From Zychaea mexicana (Eukaryota; Mucoromycota; Mucoromycetes; Mucorales; Lichtheimiaceae), in NCBI RefSeq assembly GCF_025766255.1, contig NW_026516676.1, positions 248,001 through 312,000 of the forward strand: a stretch of DNA of 64,000 nucleotides, given 5' to 3'. The notes beneath the pieces are model-generated. The model did no database searches and had not been told where the DNA came from. It saw only the letters and a list, made by a program, of their open reading frames with translations. The translations under genes were made by a program, and so were the position numbers. Numbering within the stretch: position 1 is the stretch's first letter; each line of letters starts with the position of its first letter. Positions 24,015 to 34,497 of the stretch are shown here, piece after piece.

Positions 24015-25918
24015 AATTCCATCCCTCATCTATACTACCTAGCATAATACCTGACCACCACACAACATACACACCCAATTCAAAAAGGTTATATAACAGT
24101 AAATGCAACTTTGCTCTCATCGGAAGAACAGAGACATACAATTCTTTTAAAGCAGAATAAGTGGGTACTAAGTAGCACGTGGCTATTATATGTTCTAGAA
24201 AGCTGATATGTGGACCAGCACCGTCAATTTAAGCATAAAGATAGATGCTGCCATCACTACATACTGCGTGATGGACGGAGATTTCAAGGGGGGTACTGGC
24301 TGGCTTGCAAATGTTTTGTTCAACGGATTAGGCAAGCCATCCCGGACAACAGACACCATTTCCATAGTTTGACAAGGGCAAACAATGTCCTTGTTTCCCT
24401 TTTCACACAATCAAGTGTCTATGCGCCCAATGGAACTTCCAAACATACTATGTAGTAGCGCATTCTAACAAGTGTGTGATAGTCTCACTAGCTGAGCAAC
24501 ATGAAATTCCATGTAATTATTACGTGCCTCCGCATTTGTTGCAACTTCAATCAACCCTGAGCCAAGGGCCTATTTGTTACGGATGATTGGACTAGGGTTG
24601 GGTCGCTTACGAGTAGTGTCATAGGAATTCCTCTCTCTTGTCTATTTTCTCAATCCACTCCTACGCTCTTTTCGGCCCTCCTCGATACATATCACCTGTA
24701 TGCTTCTCTTTTTTGACACGATGCCGATAAGCACACTGGTACAAGAAAACCCAAAAAAAAAAAGCGCAGCTTGGAAAGCCGCGTATATGCCTATAATAGG
24801 GTCTGTGATATGACCTGGTCCCCAACCCACGCAATAACAAAAAAATAAATATTGAGACCGTCCCCCAGGCGACAAGACGTCCGGAACTGTAAACAACGGG
24901 CGGGCGGGGTGACGGTCGTACGTTCGCACTAGCAATGTAACCAATCTACAATGGAGTGACAAGTGTTCCCATGCTCATCAGCAATTGTCAAAGTACCTCA
25001 GTGCCAAGGGTTTCTAGATGGAGCAGCAAGGCAGATTCATAAACAAAGGTGTGTATAATACTCGCTAGAAGGAAAGGAATGGGCTGTGATTGGCTGAGAG
25101 GCAGGCGCAAAGCACGTCACAAGCAATTCACAGCCCGACGGACGGAAGCGGCCAGCCAATAAAATCAACGGTCGTAAGAGCTACTCTTTTTTTTTTACCT
25201 TGACCTGCTTGGGCCGCTCCTTTGCTCTCCTTCTCTCTCAATTTTTCTTTCTTTTTGGTATGCATCATAGAGGCTATTTTCAAAGGGTTTAATAACCGAC
25301 TGACAATTTTTATTTTCACGCTCTCTCTCCCCGCATCGTCCAAAAAAAAGAGTTTTTCAAAGAAACAAGGAAAACCCAAAGGGGGGAAAACGAAACGGTA
25401 GGTCGACTTTTTTTTTTTTTTCTTTTTTTTTATTCCTCCCAAACTTTCAAAAAAAAAAAAAACCCTCCTCTACACTCTTGGCGGTGTGTGGTTTGTGACC
25501 GCTCTCTTTCCCCAGCTACCATACACGTACATGCCTCTTTCCCGTTTTATAGAGTCCCCCCCCACACACACACACACATATATATACACTCACATACGCA
25601 CACCCCCGCCGTCCCCTTTTGACTCAAAACGTAACTTCTCCAGTGCGTACACACACACACACACACACACACTTTTGACTTGAACTCTTTTGCAATGTCG
25701 CTTTTCTCTTTCCCTCGCTTTCATCTCACGCTTTCCAGTACCACGTTGACCCTTTAAAGGTGTGTTACTCCGCCTGCTCCATCTGTATCTCTCTTTCACT
25801 CTCTTTTTCTCTCTCTTTCTTTTTATTTTACACCGCCGTTTATTTATTTCTTTTCTCTCTTTTTCGATAGCTATAATAGTTGCACATATCACAATAAAAC
25901 TACACAAACGCACTGATC
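24015..25918. other. Long intergenic region / BET gene upstream region
   Basis: This stretch holds no supportable gene. From 25150 onward it becomes pyrimidine-rich with long T and A runs (25400-25465), CA and TA microsatellites and CT tracts, probably the promoter and 5' leader of the BET gene. Long Lys-, Arg- or Pro-rich open frames here are products of these tracts. Confidence 0.45.
25563..25672. repeat. CA/TA microsatellites
   Basis: Two dinucleotide tracts occur: CA then TA at about 25563-25590, and a pure CA run at about 25649-25672. They are separated by unique C-rich sequence and lie about 250-350 bases upstream of the BET start codon. Confidence 0.85.
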
Positions 25919-25993
25919 ATGGCGAACGGAATTGATCAACACCAGTTACCCACCGAACAGCAACTGCTTCCCTTGGACTCAGAGTAAGTTCGA

Positions 25994-26024
<31 letters not shown>

Positions 26025-28775
26025 CACGTGTGAGAAAAACGCGTTTTTTTTTGTGTGGTTGTACGCGCGTTTCTTCTTTACTCTTCTGTTTTTTTTTATT
26101 TGCGCCGTCTTAACTTATTTATCGGTTAGACAAGGAAAGATAAGCGAAAAGCCGGCACCCGACCTCACTCCACCGCCACAGTCGCCACCGCCGCACGATG
26201 AATTGATGCAAGAAGCACAACAACCGCCATCATCACCATCATCACCTCCACCTCGACCACAATCAGAACGACCTTCAGAACCATCTCCAAAACCACAACA
26301 AGAGCAGCAGCAGCAGCAGCAGCCACAACAACAACCAGAACATCAGCAGTCAAAGTCTTTAGTTGATGAAGATGTTACAATGACGCCTGTTGAAGACCTT
26401 ACTGCACCTGCTGAACCTGCTTCTTCCACTGTTGGTGACGTTGCAGCGAAGGACACCACCACCACCACCACCACTATTAATAACAATAATAACGGCATAC
26501 CTTCTACGCCTACCAACAGTAGCACCAACCATGAACCTACCACTCCCTCATCGCCACAAACACAGAAACTCAAGAAAAAGGTAGAAATATTCAATTGACA
26601 ACTGTCTTTGTTGCAGGAGGGCGGATATCTATCGTTATTTTGTGGAAAGAGGGGAAAAAGAGGCTGGTTGGAAGAATGGAAAAAAGCTAATAATGGCAAA
26701 ACTGACATCAATCTTTCACCAGGCCAGAACCGCATCGCCTACCCCTTCGTTATCGCAGCAAACCAATACCAACATGTCACGCGACCAGATCAAATACAGC
26801 GGTGCCATCATGCGCAATCTCAAAAAACACAGAGATGCCGCTCCCTTTCTCAATCCTGTCGATTATGTCAAACTGAACGTTCCAGACTACCCCAAGATCG
26901 TCAAGCATCCCATGGACCTGAACACGGTCGACCGCAAGCTCACCGGTGGCGATTATGAAAATGTGGAGGATTTTATTGCTGATGTGCGTTTGGTGTTTAG
27001 CAATTGTTACAAGTTTAATGGTCCTGAAGCAATGATCTCGATGCTTTGTCAAAATGTGGAGTCTGCTTTTGAAAAGAGTCTTCGACAGATGCCGATATCA
27101 AAAGAGGTATGCCGATCTTGCTGTTTGTGAAGATGGATGGGGTAAAAAGGGTATGAGTACGAAATCTAAACAACATTGGGGAATGCTCTGTACAAAATGA
27201 CAGCCGTTATCGCCACGACCCAGTCCAATGGCCGATGGAAAAGAAACAAAGTCAAAGCAAAAGCGAGCCCATTCTCCCACACAGACCATGCGTCGTATAT
27301 CCGAAGACGGACGGCCCAAACGAGAGATCCACCCGCCGCCATCCAAGGACTATCCTGAACCCATGACCAAGCGCCGCAACCCACGAAAGAACGATGCACA
27401 AATGAAGTTCTGCACCCAGGTGCTCAGGGAACTGCGCAAATCAAAGTATAGAAACATCAACTACCCGTTCCTTCACCCCGTTGACATTGTCGCCCTCAAC
27501 ATTCCCGATTACCCGTCGATTGTAAAGCATCCCATGGACATGTCCACCATCGAACGCAAGTTGGAGGAGGGCGACTATGAAAACGCTGACGAATTCGAAC
27601 AAGACATACGGTTGATGTTCCAGAACTGTTACCTGTACAACCCGCCGGTCACACCTGTACACAAGATGGGCAAGGAGCTGGAGAAGGTCTTTGATGAAAA
27701 GTGGAAGCAAAAGCCCGAGCCTGCTCCTCCAGAGCCAGAGCGACGCCCTCCTCCCCCTCCCCCTCAGCCAGTGAGAGAGGTGTTTGAGGAAGAGGCGGAA
27801 TCGGAAGAGGATGGTAATTTATTCTTTCTTTGTATGGGGTCGATGTGTCCATTGCACAGAAAGAAAACTCATAGTGTCATACCACTCTCTAGAACGTGAC
27901 TCAAGGATCGCTGAACTGGAACGTACAATTGCCACAATCACACAACAAATCCAATCTATAAAATCTACTAAGCCCAAGAAGAAAGCCGAACGAGGCACAA
28001 CCAAGTCTGCTCGCGGTGGACGGCCGGCACAGCCCAAAGAGAAAAAGACACCTGCATCTGGCGAGAAACGTCGACGTCGACCCGTCCAGCGCAAGGAACC
28101 GGAGCTGCCAGAGTTTACATTCGAGCAAAAGAAGGATCTCAGTGAACGCATCAACAATCTGACCGGTGACAAGCTGAATACTGTGGTGAACATTATCCAA
28201 AGTTCTATGCCTAATCTGGATGGAGTAAGTAGATTCTGATTTATTACGGCTTAATAGGGATGTATATCAGTATGCTAAGTGTGGTTTGGTTTATGACTTG
28301 AATAGCAAGGACAAGAGGAAATAGTACTGGATATTGATTCACTTGACCGTCGGACCCTATACCGCTTGCATGAATTTGTCACAGGCAAGAGCATGCTGCC
28401 AAAGAAGCCGACCCAGACAAAGCGAGCACGGACACACTATTCCGAGCAAGACGCTAACCGCAAAATTAAGGAGCTTGAGCGGACACTTGAGAAATTTGAC
28501 AGTTCAGATGGTAAAGATGGTAAAGATTGAAGGATCCAAAAAACGTGTTTTTGACGGTGGAATTATCAAAGGAGGGGGATAGTAAATTCATAAAAAAAAT
28601 ACTTTTTTATATAGCTCCAGGAGGTGCCGGTGATCCTGTCAATGCGGGTTCTGCTAGTGGCGGCCGTGGTCGCGGAAGCGGCAGCGGTGGCCAGCACTCG
28701 TCAAGCGAAAGTGAATCAGAAAGTTCGTCAGGATCAGACTCGGACGACTCAGGAAGCAGCTCTGATCAGATGTAG
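25919..28775 (+). CDS. BDF1: BET-family double-bromodomain protein (Bdf1-like)
   Basis: The model is join(25919..25983, 26130..26580, 26723..27106, 27204..27813, 27893..28224, 28306..28510, 28615..28775), 735 residues, all phases consistent. A Pro/Gln-rich N-terminal region (exon 2) is followed by bromodomain 1 ([16 protein letters not shown] ... SNCYKFNG) and bromodomain 2 ([16 protein letters not shown] ... QNCYLYNP), each with the conserved acetyl-lysine-binding Asn. Next come a short coiled segment, a basic linker, and the extra-terminal NET domain ([12 protein letters not shown] ... [20 protein letters not shown]), interrupted by an intron. The C-terminus is a Gly-rich then Ser/Asp-rich tail. 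BET proteins read acetylated histones H3/H4 and recruit TFIID. The start ATG encodes MANGIDQHQ. The alternative symbol BDF2 cannot be excluded. Confidence 0.94.
25994..26020. repeat. CT microsatellite in BET intron 1
   Basis: A near-perfect CT run lies just after the GTAAGT donor of the first intron of the BET gene. Confidence 0.85.
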
Positions 28776-29317
28776 ATACCATCCCACTCAACAACAATAA
28801 CAACAACAACAACACATCCGTTGCTTAAAGAAGAGAAAAAAGCAAATACACACACATATTCAAGCACTTATTCACCACGCGCTCTCACACCTCGCAACTA
28901 CTATCCACTACTATCACCACTACCACCACCTGTCTCTTCCATCTACACATACTTTTTTTTCTTTTTCGTCTTTCTACTACCTTTCTCTCTCATTCTCTCT
29001 CTTGAGTTTTCTCTCCTATCGTTCTTTTTTATATTTCTTCTATCTCGGCCAAGTTTACCCGTCTACTCATTTGCTCTTTCTAACAGATTGGAGAAAAACT
29101 CAAACCCCAATAAAGAAACAAAAAAAAAGAAATCAAAAAGACAAAAGAAATATATGTCCCGAGTTAGCAATTTCACAGAAAAGACTATTTGTAATCTATT
29201 AGTTAGCCCAAATTATTTCTTTTGAATTTTTGCTTTTGGAGAGGATAATGGTGGGGGGATGATTGATGTATACTTTGGTTTGGTAAAGAAAATAGTGTGC
29301 GAGTATATATGTTCGTA
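28776..29317. other. Shared 3' region of BET and EB1 genes
   Basis: The two genes converge here. The stretch begins with AAC repeats (28788-28815) and is then T- and C-rich with an AATAAA-like motif near 29110. No coding feature is seen. Confidence 0.45.
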
Positions 29318-30657
29318 TTAGAAGGTCTCGTCGTCATAATCGTTATGATCTCCTGGTATCTCATCTTCTGGAGGAACTTCAAACCCCTCCTAATATAAAT
29401 AGCAAGTAATACGCTTAGTATACGGGGGTAATAAGCTCCCTTTTCAGCTATTCAAAGATTCTCACCTCTGTGCTATACAAGATCGCTTGGATCTCCTTCA
29501 TGATCGGCAGCTCAACATGGCCTGGCTGCTGTTGCTCGGCGGCGTCAAGCTCTTCCTGCACTAAGATTTCAATATCACGCAACTTGCCAAAGTAAAAGTC
29601 TCGCTCCTTTTCCAGACCATCCACCGTCATTTTGAGTTCTGAAATCTGTTTGTTGAGCTCAATAATCATTGATGCCGACTGATCGGATCCACCGCCAGCT
29701 GAAACACGGCCACCCGTAGCAGTGCGGCTCGTACTGCGTACTAATTTCGACAGATGTTAGCATCAAACATCCCCGTTCGTATGATTCCTTATGCATGATT
29801 TAATTCCTGTCTTTACCAGTTGAGCCTGCACCAGCCGTTCGACGTGCACCAGCAGTCGAACGCATGCCGCTGCTAGCAGAAGCTGCACCAGGACCTCGTG
29901 GACCGCCCTTACGACGCGCCATTGGATCGTAGGCGCCACCGGGGAAGTTCTGATCCCAGTATCTTTTGATCCATTGCATGAACTCTAGATTGTCCTGGAA
30001 CTTGCACTTCATCAATTTGTCTACAGGTACCACCTTATCGACTCTACAAACATATATGGTTCAATATCGACATGTTTCTAATCCTCTCTTTCTACCTTCC
30101 TCAGCCCCTTCCAATATGCTCATGCGTCCCTTGAAAACAAAGATACATACTTGTGCTTGTTGAAGGTGTGTTGGAGTACCTTGTAGTTGCCAACATATTC
30201 ATACTCGTGCTTGGTGTCAAACTTGACCTTGTTCATATGGACATCGCCTTTTTAGAAACATGGTGCATCAGTTCGCTTGTCAAACGGACGCTTTTGTTCC
30301 ATGTAGTTCTTTTCTGTTCTCTTCATCTCGTCATCTCGTCATCTCGTTCCAAAATTCTTACCAAAAATCGAATCCATAATTTGGCAGTACGCGGCACCTA
30401 ATTATTTCAAAGAAATTTCAAAGAGTTGAGTCGAGTTTCTCCATCTTTCCGTTCAATACTTGAAGTTTCTCAAAGGAAAAGTCGAGAGTAGGGAGTTGGT
30501 GGGAAAAGACCCAAACAGTATAAAAAAAAAAGGAAGGGTCGGGTTAACTCTTGTTTTTTAAAAAAAGCATACCAGTGCCAGCGTGTTCAATCTTGGTATA
30601 ATTCAAATTGCAAAGATCGTTAATCCATGCAAGAAGCTCGGTTCTCGATTCACCCAT
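29318..30657 (-). CDS. BIM1: Microtubule plus-end tracking protein EB1/Bim1/Mal3
   Basis: The model is complement(29318..29389, 29466..29740, 29817..30043, 30151..30247, 30362..30397, 30573..30657), 263 residues, phases consistent. Exon 1 starts [15 protein letters not shown], the calponin-homology domain of EB proteins. It continues through [32 protein letters not shown] and [19 protein letters not shown] basic Gly/Ala/Arg-rich linker follows, then the EB1 C-terminal coiled coil ([20 protein letters not shown]) containing the cargo-binding FYF patch. The acidic tail ends DDETF rather than the metazoan EEY type. Exons 2 (36 bases) and 6 (72 bases) are very small. Confidence 0.94.
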
Positions 30658-32746
30658 GATTTGTCTGTATAGATATTGGTGGTGGTAATAGAAAAAGCAA
30701 GAGGAAAGAAGAAAAGAGAAAAAAAGAGAAGGACCCTTTTGGTGTCGGCACTTTGGGTCGCCCCTGGTGGAATTTTTTTGAATTGGTGATATGGATGGAA
30801 GCTGTTGGTGGGTGTGGGTTCGGGTATACATAATGTGAGAGGGTTCCCGAAGCAGATGTGCGTGTGCTACATAGCCCATCTGTCACTGTCCTTGCTCTTT
30901 TCTATTCAAAGCAATTCCCTTTCCTTCGGTTGATACATACCCACGTGTCGACAACACGTTTTACACTGCTCTTACATGCTTTCTTTACCATTCAAACACG
31001 ACCATTTTCCATGACAGCCAACTTCTCCCGTGCGGGAGAGGAAAACTCAGATCACCGACGGGGATGTATTCACTACTTGGATGTTTACTACTTACTGGCG
31101 TGTCACAACAGGAAAGAGATGTTTTTTACATATGACATTATACTGATATTTGGTCATAAATCTATCCTAAATATTGGATTAGCAGACTAGAAAAATTCTC
31201 CAAGGAGAGGTCGTTCTCATGGTAAACGCTTATGTGCGGATTGGGATGATGTGCATGTATGATAAATCTTTTGTGTTCAACGACAACTACCCGTGACCAT
31301 CGTGACAGATGTTGTTAGTTATATAGCTAGGATAACACAGTTGCCATCCACTGCATAATTGCACGATCCTGCATTCTGCTCGGATATGTCTGTGCTCACA
31401 AACCATTATCAGATATTTACCTAATGCACTACCACTATTGGTACGAAAAACATATATGCAACATCAATAACATCTCCACATATTGTAAATCTCACTAAAT
31501 TTATATGAGTACGTCTCATCTATCCATGAAAATTGCGGTACCCGACCGATTAGACAGCCACCTATTACATTTAATGCTGCATTCCTGAATTCCTTAAGGG
31601 TATACGGTACAAATAAGTTGAAACATATGTTTGATTCTCCCTTCCCCCTCCCGCCTCCTCTATGTTTGTCGCTATCATACGACATCCCCAGTTGATTTGT
31701 ACACCTTAGATACCTCTGAATAAAGTTTCTTTACATGTAGACAACCGCAGGACTAGCAAAGTCTAGTATCACATATGAATTTGGGCACCATAGCAATTCC
31801 TAGACGTGAGGGTCCGTACCATCCCAGCATCCTTTACTCTTGGTTATCTATATAATCTTCGAGTGCGCTCTCATAGTATATTTAATAAGCCTAACTAAAC
31901 TACTTGTATCAAATAATTCTTATTTTACTGTCTTACGTAAATCTTCACTAGATAAAGGTACTCAATGGCAAGTTATAGTAGTAGTAGCTGAAAAACCCCA
32001 CCATCGAACTATGATATCAACGCGAAATATTGGGTCAAATACATAGTGCATACAACAGTCCAACATGTACCGGCCTCCCGCAAATTTAATAACAAAAGCA
32101 TCATTTGTATCTTGTTTCAAACGATCGACAGGTTTACGCTGCATCTAGCGCATCATAATTACCTCGTGTAGTATCGCATCAATCAATCAAAAGACCACTA
32201 CAGCTAAGTCTTACGTACTGTGCTCGAGCTGTAAAACATGAACCATACCATACGCCTTGACGCATACAAGAATTACTTCAAAATACAAGGGACCATATTG
32301 TGCAAAAGTGAATGCAATCCAAACAATTCAGATTCCTTTTTCCTCCTTCCTGGTGACGCGTTTATGTAAACGTCGAGTGTATGTTCAGCGTGTTGTCTCT
32401 GAAGGTCATACATATATACTACTATTTGCGCGCAAAAGAACGTGGGATACAAACACAGAGTTTCCACCGGGAGCTCTGTACCACTCTATGATCCCATTTC
32501 AAAGCCATACAACATTGTAGCCCACATGAAATATAGAAAAGATAGAACTTTTGTTGAATTACAATTTACAATACAAATGTACAACGAACGATGCCGTTCA
32601 CAAGATGTTTATTCAAATAGAGATTGCGATGTTGTTGATGCTGTTGATGTGAGAGTAAACTTTTATACAGACACCACGACGAGGAGGCCTTGGTAATAAT
32701 TTGAAAATATTTCTTAAGGCTGGACGGTGGGAGGAAGTCCTGTCGT
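30658..32746. other. Intergenic region, no gene seen
   Basis: The first 150 bases are the EB1 upstream region. The remainder (30.9-32.7 kb) has only short, unconserved open frames on both strands and no recognisable transposon motif or RNA gene. Confidence 0.4.
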
Positions 32747-32921
32747 TTATTTGGATCTGGCTCTCATCTTTCTTCTCTTGGCCTTGAGACGTCTTTGGCG
32801 CTTCTTCTTCCACTTATCTCTCACTATAAACGATGGATGAGTTAGATACCGGATGGATGCATCAATGGATGGATGGGATCTATGGGGTGGGGTTGGGTTC
32901 CATTTTTTGTATGGCCTTACT
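32747..32921 (-). CDS. RPL41: 60S ribosomal protein L41 (eL41), 25 residues
   Basis: The model is complement(32747..32823, 32921). Exon 2 encodes RDKWKKKRQRRLKAKRRKM and ends RARSK then TAA, an almost exact match to the universally conserved eL41 peptide. The acceptor TTTATAG is followed immediately by TG, so the start codon must be completed by an A at the end of exon 1. A matching donor exists at 32920 (AAAAA then GTAAGG), giving a 97-base intron that splits the initiator ATG after its first base. The gene is too short for usual ORF callers. eL41 sits at the subunit interface of the ribosome. Confidence 0.9.
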
Positions 32922-34289
32922 TTTTAAACTTTAAGGAGAAAGCTTAACGGGATTCCAGTTTGGCTGGGCATCCGCTCGCTTTAAGCTCAAATTTTGAGTT
33001 GACGTCATGCACATCTCCGAATCGCACTTGTCTTTTTTTTGTTGTCGCTATTTATTATGTATGTGACACAGAATAGGGCATATCATATACAGGATTTTTA
33101 TAAAACCTCAAAGTCCCACTGCGTCCAGCGAGGTCCCCGGGAATTGAAACCCAACGGGACTTGGTCAATTTTTAAGCCAATTATCTTGCTCAAAGGGAAT
33201 AAATAAGTGATCTATATTCACTCCAAATCCCCCAGCGTAAAGAAAGCAGTCCATACTGCATTACAACGAGCGGAAGCTAATCTTGTTGAAGGGGTTGCTC
33301 TTGAAAACTACCTTCACCATTTCGATTACTGAATCAATCTGTACATCTTTCTACGTGATGACCGCGAAAATCGCTATTAAAATGGTACACTAACTTAATG
33401 TTAGAATTATACACGATCCTTAAAACATATATAAGTACAATAGAGAGCAAACGGTTAAACGCCAGTGTTTCTCGCGTGTTTTTCTTATTGTAATAAACCT
33501 AGACAACAGATAAGCTACCATAGATACCCACTAGACGATCAAGATGATTGTAGAGAGAGAGAAACAATCTGGTAAAGTAAAAGGCGATCAATATCTTGTC
33601 GATATGAGATTCTCATTTGAGGACAGCACCATGGTTCATGACACCATAGAAGAAGCGCGTAATAATCAAATGCAACAATAACAGTCTGTATCAACTATGC
33701 CAGAGGGCAGTTTGGTGCTAATCTCTTTGACCACGGGTGATTTCGGTCTCTTAGAATTAGAACGCAAAAGAACACTGGCCACTCTATTATTTAGAGCATC
33801 AACGAGTTGCGCAGTTGTTTCACGTCGTCCTTATATAACATCATTGCAATGAACAGTCTGGTCTTAGACAACATAGAATGCAGCACGCACCATTGTCCTT
33901 ACATAAAAATATGGTAAGCCATAGTACTCTTGTGATATCTGATATGATAGCTTTTAAATTTGAAAATAAATGCCTGCAGTCAGTGAAGCACATACTTATG
34001 CTACTGTTATCGATTAGTTGGTAATGACAATAACCATGCTTGGAAATTTGTAATGGCTGAATCGTTTATGTTATTGAATAAAAGAAAGTTGAAGCTGGTA
34101 GAAAAGAAAGGCGACTATGATCAATGAAGAGCAAAAGCAAAAATTGAAGGTGAAAAGAAATCTATAATATGTAGAAGAGGTGATGGGGAGGGAAAAGTTC
34201 AAAAGATATGATGCAAACGCATGTGAAATAACGTTAAGAAATGTAATGTGTATGTGTGCGTTGTGTAAGTGAGCTGGGATAGTAAAAGA
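32922..34289. other. Gene-poor region flanking the transposon island
   Basis: A 45-codon frame at 33544-33681 (plus, MIVEREKQSGKVKGDQYL, ending in TAA) has ordinary amino-acid composition but no known motif. It may be a small gene or exon debris. Otherwise nothing is supported. The first 250 bases are the likely RPL41 upstream region. Confidence 0.35.
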
Positions 34290-34321
<32 letters not shown>

Positions 34322-34452
34322 AATGACAAAGAGACACAACAGAGAGATAGCAGAAACAGCAGAGGCAGAGTGGTAACGAAGAAACATATAGATGATGGAG
34401 AGAGAGAGAGGTAGAGAGCAAAAGCCAAGAGAGAGAGAGAGAGAGAGAGAGA
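34290..34452. repeat. GA-rich microsatellite tract
   Basis: Several GA runs (about 34290-34320 and 34399-34452) are separated by short unique sequence just downstream of the Crypton gene stop codon. They give rise to long Ser/Leu-rich frames on the minus strand, which are not genes. Confidence 0.8.
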
Positions 34453-34497
34453 AAAGCGGAAAATATAAAGATGTGTGCGAGTGTGAGCATAGGAAAG

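Noticed and set aside
24195..24455. Overlapping frames on both strands downstream of the carotenoid oxygenase
   Set aside because: They have no motif, no splice partners and mutually overlapping positions; this is probably 3' flanking DNA.
25128..25913. Lys/Arg-rich minus-strand frames upstream of the BET gene
   Set aside because: They are translations of pyrimidine-rich and microsatellite leader sequence.
33110..33175. Possible tRNA T-arm (GGGTTTCAATTCCC on the minus strand)
   Set aside because: The flanking sequence does not form an acceptor or anticodon stem, and it lies in the probable RPL41 upstream region.
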